NCBI GenBank assembly: GCA_023433925.1
Contig: JAEYTO010000007.1
Location: 13,077-77,076, forward strand
Direction: 5' to 3'
DNA from: Pseudomonadota bacterium
GTDB taxonomy: Bacteria > Desulfobacterota > Desulfovibrionia > Desulfovibrionales > Desulfovibrionaceae
Length of the DNA: 64,000 nucleotides
Shown: positions 9,199 to 16,907 of the stretch, in pieces
Layout: each line of letters starts with the position of its first letter
Position numbering within the stretch: position 1 is the first letter of the stretch
The notes under the pieces: model-generated
What the model was told of the DNA's origin: nothing
The model's input: only the letters and a program-made list of their open reading frames with translations
The model's database searches: none
Made by a program: the position numbers and the translations under genes

Positions 9199-10800
9199 AT
9201 GCACCTGAAACAACCACCCCTCCAACTCGGCTCGGCCCTGGCTTCCGAGACGGAACCCTCCGCGGGCAGCTCCCTGCGCGAGGTGCTGGCCGTCCTCTTC
9301 AGGCGCAGAAAGGCCGTGGTCGCCTTCTTCGTCACGGTGACCTTCTTCGTGGGCCTGTTCACCTACTTCATGCCCAAGACCTATCGCTCGGACACCAAGC
9401 TGCTGGTCAAGGTGGGCCGCGAGAGCGTGTCCGTGGACCCCACCGTGGTCGGGCCGACAATGCAGGTCACGCGCGACATGCAGAACGAGATCAACTCCGA
9501 GATCTCGCTGCTCACGAGCAAGGCCCTGGCCGAGAAGGCCGTGGACATCCTCGGGCCCGAGACCGTGCTCAAGGCGCCTCTGCGCGACCCCGGCTTCCTC
9601 GGGATTCGCCGAGGCTTCCACGCCGCCATCGCGAGCCTCGCCGAGGGCTTCGGCGGAGGCGGCGAGGCCAGCCCGGCCGCGCGGGCCGAGCTTCGGGAAG
9701 AGGCCGTGCTCAAGATCATGAAGAGCCTGGCCGTGGCGCCGGAGGACCTCTCCAACGTCATTTGGGTCGGCTACGAATCGAGCGATCCGGCCGCGGCGCA
9801 GGCCGTCCTGCGCACGGTCATCGATCAGTATCAGCGCCAGCACGTGAACGTGTACAGCACCCAGGCCAAGCCCGAGTTCTTCCAGGCCCAGCTTGCGGAC
9901 ATCGAGAGGCGGCTGGCGACCAAGCAGCAGGATCTGGAGGACTTCAAGATGCGCCACCAGCTGGCCTCCATCCAGGACCAGACCCAGCTGCTCATCGAGA
10001 GCATCGAGAATCTGCAGAACGGCATCAACGAAACGAACGCGAGCATCCTGGCCTCCGAGGCCAAGGTCGAGACCCAGGGCAAGGCCCTGGCGGGACGCTC
10101 CGAGACCATCGTGCTCAACCGCGTGGAAGGCCGGGCCAACACGGCGGCCGAGGCCATCAAGCGGGATCTCTTGCAGCTCAGGCTCAGGGAGATCGACCTC
10201 TCGGCGCGCTATTCCGACAACTACAGGCCGCTCGTGCAGGTGCGCGAGCAGATCCGCGCGGCCGAGAGATCCCTGGTCGAGGAGCAGCGGGTCGGCGGCG
10301 AGATCACCACCGGCATCGACCCCAACGTGCAGGCCCTGCGCCTGGCCCTGGAGACCGAACAGGCCGATCTGTCGGCCGCCAGGGCGCGCAAGGCCGCTCT
10401 GGCGAAGCAGCTCTCGGGCCTCCAGGAGCGCCTGGACTTCCTGGTGGGCAAGGCGCGTGAAGTGGACCGCATGGAGCGCGAGGTCGAGCTGCTCAAGCTG
10501 GACCACGCGAACTTCTACGAAACCATGCGCCGGGCGGCCATCTCCAGCGCCCTGGACGAAAGCCTCGTGTCCAACGTGAGCGTCATCGAGCCGGCCACGC
10601 TGCCCATGCTGCCCCAGGGTCCGAGAACGCTGGTCAACCTCATCCTGGGTGCGTTCGTGGGCATTCTCGGCGGCGCGGGCCTGGCCTTCCTCCTCGAGTA
10701 CCTGGACCAGACCATGCGCACGCCCGCGCAGGTGCGCGGCAGAATCGGCCTGCCCGTGCTGGCCTCGGTCTCCAAAGAGGACTTCGCCCAATGTACCTAG
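9199..10800 (+). CDS. Wzz/GumC-like polysaccharide co-polymerase
   Basis: The 533-residue inner-membrane protein has an N-terminal membrane segment (AVVAFFVTVTFFVGLFTYF, about 36-54), a long periplasmic coiled-coil region (about 190-440, rich in Glu/Arg/Gln/Ala) and a second membrane segment near 480-500 (LVNLILGAFVGILGGAGLAFLLEYL). It should set chain length and couple the inner-membrane polymerase to the Wza-like exporter. It stops about 30 residues after the second membrane segment, so it lacks a fused kinase; the P-loop partner is a separate gene at 12290. ATG 9199 follows a purine-rich AAGGGAGAAAAA. Its 3' end overlaps the next gene by ten bases. Confidence 0.9.
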   Translation: MHLKQPPLQLGSALASETEPSAGSSLREVLAVLFRRRKAVVAFFVTVTFFVGLFTYFMPKTYRSDTKLLVKVGRESVSVDPTVVGPTMQVTRDMQNEINSEISLLTSKALAEKAVDILGPETVLKAPLRDPGFLGIRRGFHAAIASLAEGFGGGGEASPAARAELREEAVLKIMKSLAVAPEDLSNVIWVGYESSDPAAAQAVLRTVIDQYQRQHVNVYSTQAKPEFFQAQLADIERRLATKQQDLEDFKMRHQLASIQDQTQLLIESIENLQNGINETNASILASEAKVETQGKALAGRSETIVLNRVEGRANTAAEAIKRDLLQLRLREIDLSARYSDNYRPLVQVREQIRAAERSLVEEQRVGGEITTGIDPNVQALRLALETEQADLSAARARKAALAKQLSGLQERLDFLVGKAREVDRMEREVELLKLDHANFYETMRRAAISSALDESLVSNVSVIEPATLPMLPQGPRTLVNLILGAFVGILGGAGLAFLLEYLDQTMRTPAQVRGRIGLPVLASVSKEDFAQCT

Positions 10801-12293
10801 AGTACTTCAAGTTCGACCGGGAGCCGTTCCACATCACTCCCGATCCCAAGTTCCTCTTTCTGAGCCCGAGCCACAAGGAGGCCTTGGCCTCGATCATCTA
10901 CGGCATCGAGAACCGCAAGGGCTTCGTGTGCATCCTGGGCGAGGTGGGCCTGGGCAAGACGACCATCGTGCGCTCCTACCTGGAGCTGGCCGACCGTGAC
11001 GAGATACGGCCCATCTATGTGTTCAACTCCAAGGTGACCTTCAAGGAGCTTCTGGAAACCATCTTCCAGGAATGGGGGCTGACGGCGCGGGGCGACAGCG
11101 TGCACGCCATGCTCCAGCAGCTCTACCGGGAGCTCATCGGCGAGTACAACACGGGCCGCAACGTCGTGCTGCTCATCGACGAGGCCCAGAACGTGCCCCT
11201 GGACACCCTGGAGAGCCTGCGCATGCTCTCCAACCTGGAGACCACCAAGCGCAAGCTCATCCAGGTCGTGCTCATCGGCCAGCCCGAGCTCAAGTCCAAG
11301 CTGGACCGGCCGGAGCTTCGGCAGCTCAAGCAGCGCATCGTGGTGCGCACGACGCTCTTCCCGCTCACCGACAAGGAGAGCCGCGAATACATCCGCCACA
11401 GGCTGGCGCACGCCTCCTCCAGGCCGGAGACGGTCTTCACCTCCGGCGCCGTGAGCAGGATCGTGCGCCACGCCCAGGGCATCCCGCGCATGATCAACAT
11501 CATCGCCGACAACGCGCTCATCGCCGGCTACGGGCTGCAGCGCAGGCCCGTGACCAGGGACGTGGTGGATCAGGTCATCCGCGACTTCCATGGCCAGGCC
11601 GGGTCCGGGCAATCCTTCTGGCGGCCGGTGCTGGCGGCCCTGTGCCTCACCGGAGTCCTGCTCCTGCCCACCTGGAAGTACCGCGACGCGCTTTACGAGC
11701 GCTTCGTCGGATCCGCGCCCCAGGCTGGCCAGACCATGCCCGCGCGCATGGAGGGCGCGTCGTGGCGGGCGGTGCGCGACGAGCCGCTTCCCGTGTCCGC
11801 TCCCGAATCCGGGGCAGGCGCTGCCCAGGCCGAGCGGCCGGCCGCGAAGCAGCAGTCCGGAGGACGGGAGACGGCGGCCCTGGCCTCGCCCAAAGCCGCC
11901 GCCCCGGCGGACGCGCCCGCGCCGCTAGCCGAGAAGGCCGGAAAAGCCGCCGACGCCGGCACGCGGGAGTCGGCCGCCCAGGAGCGGCCGGAAGCCTCCG
12001 CGCCGGCCGGACAGGCGGAAGGGCCTCGCGCGACCGGCGAGGCTGCTTCGGCTCCAGGCTCCGCCGTGGGCCTGGCCGGCCCGGAGGGAACGCGGGTCGC
12101 GGCCAAGCCCGGAGACTTCCTGAGCAAACTGTGCATGGAGGCCTACGGAATCTGCACCGCGAGGGAGCTTGCGGCCGTCCTGGCCGCCAACCCCGCCATC
12201 ATGGACCCCGACTACATCGATGTGGGGCAGGTCATCGTCATCCCGCCACTGGCGAAAATCGAAGACGGAAACGGAAGTGGAGTTGTGCCATGA
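10791..12293 (+). CDS. ExeA-like secretion ATPase with membrane anchor and LysM-like tail
   Basis: The 500-residue product matches the ATPase subfamily seen in exopolysaccharide/PEP-CTERM loci. The N-terminus MYLEYFKFDREPFHITPDPK is family-typical. Walker A is GEVGLGKTT near residue 53 and Walker B is LLIDEAQ near 128, both intact. One membrane segment lies at about 280-296. A long Ala/Pro/Glu/Lys-rich linker (about 300-445) leads to a LysM-like C-terminal domain (about 447-495) that could bind peptidoglycan or glycan. The protein could therefore couple cytoplasmic ATP use to a cell-wall-anchored part of the export machine; this is inference. It overlaps the gene before by ten bases and the gene after by four. 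Confidence 0.88.
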   Translation: MYLEYFKFDREPFHITPDPKFLFLSPSHKEALASIIYGIENRKGFVCILGEVGLGKTTIVRSYLELADRDEIRPIYVFNSKVTFKELLETIFQEWGLTARGDSVHAMLQQLYRELIGEYNTGRNVVLLIDEAQNVPLDTLESLRMLSNLETTKRKLIQVVLIGQPELKSKLDRPELRQLKQRIVVRTTLFPLTDKESREYIRHRLAHASSRPETVFTSGAVSRIVRHAQGIPRMINIIADNALIAGYGLQRRPVTRDVVDQVIRDFHGQAGSGQSFWRPVLAALCLTGVLLLPTWKYRDALYERFVGSAPQAGQTMPARMEGASWRAVRDEPLPVSAPESGAGAAQAERPAAKQQSGGRETAALASPKAAAPADAPAPLAEKAGKAADAGTRESAAQERPEASAPAGQAEGPRATGEAASAPGSAVGLAGPEGTRVAAKPGDFLSKLCMEAYGICTARELAAVLAANPAIMDPDYIDVGQVIVIPPLAKIEDGNGSGVVP

Positions 12294-13018
12294 CTCGAAT
12301 CTACGAAGCCCTGGAGCGCTCGGAGAAGGCCGCGTCGGAGCGCGGCATCGGCCGGCGGAACCTCAAGCTCGGCAGGATGAGCGAGAACCTCAAGGAGACC
12401 CTGCTCGGACTGCACCAGAACATCGTCGCGCTGCTGCCCGGCGAGGCCGGCCATGTCGTGCAGTTCATCAGCGCCCTGCCGGGCGAGGGCTCCACCGAGC
12501 TGTGCCGGGAGTTCGCCAAGGTGGCCACCCTGACCCTGGGCCGCAAGGTGCTTCTCCTGGATTCGGACCACGAGCGCTCGTTGCAGGCGGACTACTTCAA
12601 CATCAAGCCCAACAAGGACGTGGAGGGCGACAACGGCCCGGGCGCGGCCAAGGGCGAGGTGATCCCGGCCTTTTGCCGCATCGGCGAGACGTCGCTCTAC
12701 GTGACCAAGGTGCGGGGCCGCGGGAAGCCGCACCAGCTCATGCTCAACCCAGGCAAGGCCAGGAATTTCTTCGACTCGGCCCGCTCCACCTTCGACCTGG
12801 TGCTCGTGGACTCGCCGGCCGCGGCCGAGAGCGCCGGAAGCCTGTCCCTGACGCCCCTCTCGGACGGCGTGGTCATCGTGGTGGAGGCGGGCAGAACCCG
12901 CTGGCAGGTGGCCGACACGCTGGCCAACCGCATCCGGGCCCTGGGCGGTAACATCCTTGGGGTGCTGCTCAACAAGCGGGAGTACCCCATACCGCAATTC
13001 ATCTACGACCGCGTCTAA
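12290..13018 (+). CDS. BY-kinase/CpsD-like P-loop protein with altered Walker A
   Basis: The 242-residue product resembles the cytoplasmic half of bacterial tyrosine kinases (CpsD/CapB, MinD-like fold) that regulate polysaccharide assembly. It begins MTRIYEALERSEKA, which is typical of the family. The P-loop reads ALPGEGSTELC, lacking the lysine of the usual GEGKST/GKT form. The Walker A'-like strand VLLLDSDHERS and LVLVDSPAA are present. There is no C-terminal tyrosine cluster, only two tyrosines in the last eleven residues. Kinase activity is doubtful; a role as a regulatory partner of the Wzz-like protein is more likely. ATG 12290 overlaps the upstream TGA by four bases. Confidence 0.82.
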   Translation: MTRIYEALERSEKAASERGIGRRNLKLGRMSENLKETLLGLHQNIVALLPGEAGHVVQFISALPGEGSTELCREFAKVATLTLGRKVLLLDSDHERSLQADYFNIKPNKDVEGDNGPGAAKGEVIPAFCRIGETSLYVTKVRGRGKPHQLMLNPGKARNFFDSARSTFDLVLVDSPAAAESAGSLSLTPLSDGVVIVVEAGRTRWQVADTLANRIRALGGNILGVLLNKREYPIPQFIYDRV

Positions 13019-13049
13019 CCTGGAACGCTAACAAGAGGAAAGGCGGTAC

Positions 13050-14210
13050 ATGGCTCTCACGGACATGTTCAGACACTTTTCCCGCAGGACCGGCGGAGAC
13101 CCGCAGGTGCCGGGCCTCCTGGACATGCGGGGCTTCAAGCGGGCCCTGGACAAGAGCCGCGAGCGGGCCGAGCGCTGCGGCCATCCCTTCGCCATGGTGG
13201 CCTTCGCGCCGGGCGAGCCGGGCTCGGACGGCCTGGGCAGGCTCGCCCGGCAGGTGGTCGACAGGGCCAGGCTCTCGGATGAGGCGGGCTGGTGCGACGA
13301 CGGACGCCTGGGTGTCATCCTTTACGGCGCATCGGGCGATTCGGCGCGCGTCTTCGCCGAGGCGGTGCTCCAGGACGGCCAGGGGAGCAGGTTCAGCTAC
13401 ACCGTTTATTCCTATCCCGGACGCGATGCCACGGATGGCGGCCAGGGAGGCGCGGGCGGCCCGAAGACGGTCCCGGACCGTCCGGCCGAGGGGCGGCGCG
13501 GCACGGATGGCGGCGACACGCGGCGCAGCCGCATGGACGAGTGCCAGGGCCTATTCGCCAAGCCGCACCCGATCTGGAAACGGCTCCTGGACGTGGCCGG
13601 AGCGAGCCTGGCGCTCCTTTTGGCCTCGCCGTTCATGCTCGCCGCGGCCCTGTGGATCAGGGCCGTCTCGCCAGGGCCGGTATTTTTCCGCCAGGAGCGC
13701 CTGGGCCGGGGAGGCAGGCCGTTCACCATGCTCAAGTTCCGCACCATGTCGGTCAGCGGCGACGAGTCCCGCCACCAGGACTACATGTGCAAGGTCATCA
13801 CCGACGGCGAGGCGCCCATGACCAAGCTGGACACGGCCGATCCGCGCATCATCCGCGGCGGCAGGCTCCTGCGCAAGCTGTGCATCGACGAGCTGCCCCA
13901 GCTCTTCAACGTGCTCATGGGCCGGATGAGCCTCGTGGGGCCCAGGCCGCCCATCGCCTACGAGGTGGCCGAGTACCAGCGCTGGTGCCGCGGCAGGCTG
14001 GACTGCGTGCCGGGCATGACCGGCCTGTGGCAGGTCAGCGGCAAGAACAGGCTGACGTTCAAGGAGATGGCCAGGCTGGACATCTATTACGCCAACAACC
14101 TCTCGCCCTGGTTCGACCTGAAGATCATGCTGCGCACGCCCCTGGCCATCGTGCGCCAGCTCCTGGACGGGTCGGCCAGGGAGGCCAAGGGGCGGGCCGA
14201 GAGCGCGTGA
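13050..14210 (+). CDS. Initiating sugar-phosphate transferase with degenerate GGDEF-like N-terminus
   Basis: The C-terminal half (about 170-386) is a bacterial sugar transferase of the WcaJ/PssY type: one membrane segment (LALLLASPFMLAAALWI), then PGPVFFRQERLGRGG, MLKFRTM, IDELPQLFNVLMG, MSLVGPRPP and PGMTGLWQVSG. It should attach the first sugar phosphate to undecaprenyl phosphate. The N-terminal part (about 25-115) has the rhythm of a GGDEF domain (MRGFKRALDKSRERAER ... GRLGVILYGASGDSARVFAEAVL) but lacks the GGDEF signature, so it cannot make c-di-GMP. A Gly/Arg-rich linker joins the halves. ATG 13050 is preceded by AAGAGGAAAGG. Confidence 0.87.
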   Translation: MALTDMFRHFSRRTGGDPQVPGLLDMRGFKRALDKSRERAERCGHPFAMVAFAPGEPGSDGLGRLARQVVDRARLSDEAGWCDDGRLGVILYGASGDSARVFAEAVLQDGQGSRFSYTVYSYPGRDATDGGQGGAGGPKTVPDRPAEGRRGTDGGDTRRSRMDECQGLFAKPHPIWKRLLDVAGASLALLLASPFMLAAALWIRAVSPGPVFFRQERLGRGGRPFTMLKFRTMSVSGDESRHQDYMCKVITDGEAPMTKLDTADPRIIRGGRLLRKLCIDELPQLFNVLMGRMSLVGPRPPIAYEVAEYQRWCRGRLDCVPGMTGLWQVSGKNRLTFKEMARLDIYYANNLSPWFDLKIMLRTPLAIVRQLLDGSAREAKGRAESA

Positions 14211-14307
14211 GGGCCTTGAGGCCGGAGACTGTCGCCGGAAGCCGTCACGCGGCCCGGCGATGAAAAGGGACGGCGCGCCAGGCATCGCGCGCCAGGAGGA
14301 GGGACAT

Positions 14308-15243
14308 ATGCTGGCCTTGGCCACGTTCATGGACAGCGGGTCGGATATGGAGCAGCCGGGGCGCTACGCCCTGGTGACCCCGGCCCGCAACGAGGAGCGC
14401 TTCATCGGCCGGACCATCGCGGCCGTGGCTCGCCAGTCGGCGCTGCCCGAGCGCTGGATCATCGTTGACGACGGAAGCTCGGACAACACGTCGGGAATCG
14501 TGCGCGACATGTCCCGGCGGTTGCCGTTCATCCGCCTGCTGTCCCGGCCGGCGGGCAGCGGCCGCAACTTCGGGTCCAAGGTGCGCGCCTTCGAGGCGGG
14601 CGTGCGGGAATTGGCGAACGTGGACTACGACTACATCGGCATCCTGGACGCGGACATCACCCTGGGCCAGACCTACTACGAGACAGTCATGCAGCGCATG
14701 GCCGCCGAGCCGAGGCTCGGGCTGGCCGGCGGCGTGCGGCGCTACGACCTGGACGGCAACAAGCGCTACCGCGTGCTCTCCAAGCCCTGGAGCGTGTGCG
14801 GCGCCGTGCAGTTCTTCCGCCGCCGGTGCTTCGAGGAGATCGGCGGCTTCCTGCCCCTCAAGTGCGGCAGCGAGGACGCCCTGGCCGAGATCATGGCACG
14901 CATGAAGGGCTGGGAGGTGCGGGCCTTCCCGGACCTGATCGTCCACCACCACAAGCGCATGGGCTCCGGGAGCGGCAGCATCCTGCGCGCGCGTTTCCGC
15001 GAGGGCCAGGCCGACAGCACCCTGCGCACCCACCCGGTCTACGAGGCGGCCAAGCTCCTCTACCGCATGGCCGAGAAGCCTTACGTGGTGGGCAGCCTGA
15101 CCCGCCTGGCCGGCTATTGCGCCGGCAATCCCGAAGGCTGCATCCCCGAGGACGTGGCCGTCTATCATCGCCGCGAGCAGCTCGACCGCCTGCGCTGGCT
15201 CGCCCGCAAGACCCTGGGCCTGAAGCCAAGGCCCGGCGCATGA
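14308..15243 (+). CDS. Family 2 glycosyltransferase
   Basis: The 311-residue GT-A-fold protein adds a sugar to the growing lipid-linked repeat unit. The nucleotide-sugar binding region ALVTPARNEERFIGRTIAAV opens the domain, DDGSSDNT follows, and the metal-binding DxD is in GILDADITLG. A later acidic motif lies in CGSEDALAEIMARM. ATG 14308 is chosen because AGGAGGA sits seven bases upstream; ATG 14260 has no such site. The donor and acceptor sugars cannot be read from the sequence. Confidence 0.86.
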   Translation: MLALATFMDSGSDMEQPGRYALVTPARNEERFIGRTIAAVARQSALPERWIIVDDGSSDNTSGIVRDMSRRLPFIRLLSRPAGSGRNFGSKVRAFEAGVRELANVDYDYIGILDADITLGQTYYETVMQRMAAEPRLGLAGGVRRYDLDGNKRYRVLSKPWSVCGAVQFFRRRCFEEIGGFLPLKCGSEDALAEIMARMKGWEVRAFPDLIVHHHKRMGSGSGSILRARFREGQADSTLRTHPVYEAAKLLYRMAEKPYVVGSLTRLAGYCAGNPEGCIPEDVAVYHRREQLDRLRWLARKTLGLKPRPGA

Positions 15244-15323
15244 GCCGCGAGGACCTCTGGCCGATCGGCTCCATGATGCCCCTGGAAGTATCCGAACGGG
15301 CGATTGAACCCGAGGAGTGGAGC

Positions 15324-15389
15324 ATGTATTCCCGGATCATGGCCATGAAAGCCTTGCCCTGGGCCTGCCACGGGGGCGCCAGGCCATGA
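15324..15389 (+). CDS. Possible 21-residue leader ORF coupled to the ligase gene
   Basis: The frame MYSRIMAMKALPWACHGGARP begins six bases after a strong GAGGAG site. Its stop overlaps the ATG of the downstream O-antigen-ligase-like gene (ATGA at 15386-15389), which has no good ribosome site of its own. This suggests translational coupling through a short leader. No homologue is recognised, and the peptide may have no function beyond being translated. Confidence 0.35.
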   Translation: MYSRIMAMKALPWACHGGARP

Positions 15390-16891
15390 ACGGCGCGCGT
15401 TCCCAGGTTCAGGGCCAGACGCTCGTCGTGGCCATGGCTTCGGGCTTCGGCCTGCTCGCGGCGGCCGGGCTGGCCTTCCTGCCCCTGAAGGTCGCCCTGG
15501 CCGCCTGCATCGGCATCGCGGCCGCGGTCGTGTCCGCGCTGAGGCTGGAGTACGGCCTGGGCCTGCTCTTCGCCATGGTCATATTCTTCAGCGACACGGG
15601 CGAGGGCATCCCCGGCAGAAACCTGGTCATGTTCGACCCGGACCCGCCGGGGCTCCCGCCGGCCACGGTGAGCTTCCTTCTCTTCATGGCCGGGCTGACC
15701 TTCCTGCGCAGGATTCTCCTGGAGCGGCGCAAGTCCCTGGTCTCGCCCTGGGCCATGCTGGCCTTCGCCGGCATCGTCGCCCTGAGCTGGCTGACGGGCA
15801 AGGCGGGCGGCTGGGCGGCCGAGGACATCGCGCTGGACGCCACGCGCTGGATATTCCCCCTGGCCTGCTGGTTCGTGTGCGTCAACGTGCTCGATTCCCA
15901 CGAGCGCATATGGCGGGTGCTCGTCGTGGTCTTCGCGGTCTGCGCGGTCAAGGCGGTCCTGCTCCTGGCATTCTGGGCCGCGGGCCGGGGCTTCCTGTAC
16001 GAGAACTACTCCATCGTCTCCCGCGACTCGGCCGAGCTCATGGCCTTCTCGGCCATGGTCCTCGCCGCGACCGCCCTGCTCGCCTCCGGACGGGTGCGGG
16101 GCCTGAATCGCATGGTGCTCGTGGCCGGCTCGCTGCCCATGCTCATGGCCGTCGTCTTCTCCTTCAGGCGCGGCCACTGGCTGGGCCTGGTCATGGGCCT
16201 GGGCCTGCTCTGGCTCTGGTCCGACCGGGCCTCGCGGATGCGGCTCGCGCGCATGGCCCTGCTGGGCGTGCTCCTGGCCCTGCCCGTGGGCATCATGGCC
16301 GCGGCCTATTCGGAGAAAGGCATCACGGGCACGGTGGCGCGCATCGGCGAGCGCTTCACGACCATCTTCGACAACCGCCAGTACTCCAACGTGCACCACC
16401 GGCTGGAGTCCTGGGTGACTCTCCAGGACATCATGGAGCAGCCGCTGCGGGGCCTGGGCCTCGGCTCGCACCACAGCCCGGTGCCAAGCGCCTTCGTGCA
16501 GGGCTGGCAGGAAGAGGACCAGCCCACCGAGGTCGTGCACAACGGCTTCTTGTACCTCTGGATGAAGCTCGGACTGCCGGGGCTGCTCTTCGCCCTGTGG
16601 CTCGGCTGGCGCACCCTGCGCCGGCTGCGGAGCTTCCGGCGCGACATGCCGGACAACCCGGCGCGGCCGCTCATCGTGGGCCTGTCCTCGGTGTTCGGGG
16701 TCTGGCTGCTCATGCTCCTGACCGGGCCGGTATTCTCCTACAGGCACCAGTCCTACCTCGTCGTCCTGTTCCTCGTGCTCATCGGGAACCTGCTGGCCCT
16801 GGAGGAGCACAGGGCGGCCCTGGCCGGACACGGCACGGCCCCGCACGCCTCCGAGAGCGCGGCCGCGCCCGGCGCCGCGAGAACCATCTAG
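15386..16891 (+). CDS. O-antigen ligase/Wzy-type polymerase family membrane protein
   Basis: The 501-residue protein has about a dozen hydrophobic segments and a large periplasmic loop with the Wzy_C/RfaL-type signature region (RHRLESW-like VHHRLESWVTLQDIMEQPLRGLGLGSHH ... HNGFLYLWMKLGLPGLLF). It should polymerise repeat units or ligate them to an acceptor; with a Wzx-like flippase next door, polymerase is the more likely role. ATG 15386 overlaps the stop of a possible leader ORF; GTG 15317 would add residues that are not membrane-like. Confidence 0.83.
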   Translation: MNGARSQVQGQTLVVAMASGFGLLAAAGLAFLPLKVALAACIGIAAAVVSALRLEYGLGLLFAMVIFFSDTGEGIPGRNLVMFDPDPPGLPPATVSFLLFMAGLTFLRRILLERRKSLVSPWAMLAFAGIVALSWLTGKAGGWAAEDIALDATRWIFPLACWFVCVNVLDSHERIWRVLVVVFAVCAVKAVLLLAFWAAGRGFLYENYSIVSRDSAELMAFSAMVLAATALLASGRVRGLNRMVLVAGSLPMLMAVVFSFRRGHWLGLVMGLGLLWLWSDRASRMRLARMALLGVLLALPVGIMAAAYSEKGITGTVARIGERFTTIFDNRQYSNVHHRLESWVTLQDIMEQPLRGLGLGSHHSPVPSAFVQGWQEEDQPTEVVHNGFLYLWMKLGLPGLLFALWLGWRTLRRLRSFRRDMPDNPARPLIVGLSSVFGVWLLMLLTGPVFSYRHQSYLVVLFLVLIGNLLALEEHRAALAGHGTAPHASESAAAPGAARTI

Positions 16892-16907
16892 CCCGAACGG
16901 AAGCCAA

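Noticed and set aside
10791..12293. PEP-CTERM/exosortase system
   Set aside because: The secretion ATPase and acetyltransferase resemble genes of such loci, but no exosortase or PEP-CTERM protein is in the window.
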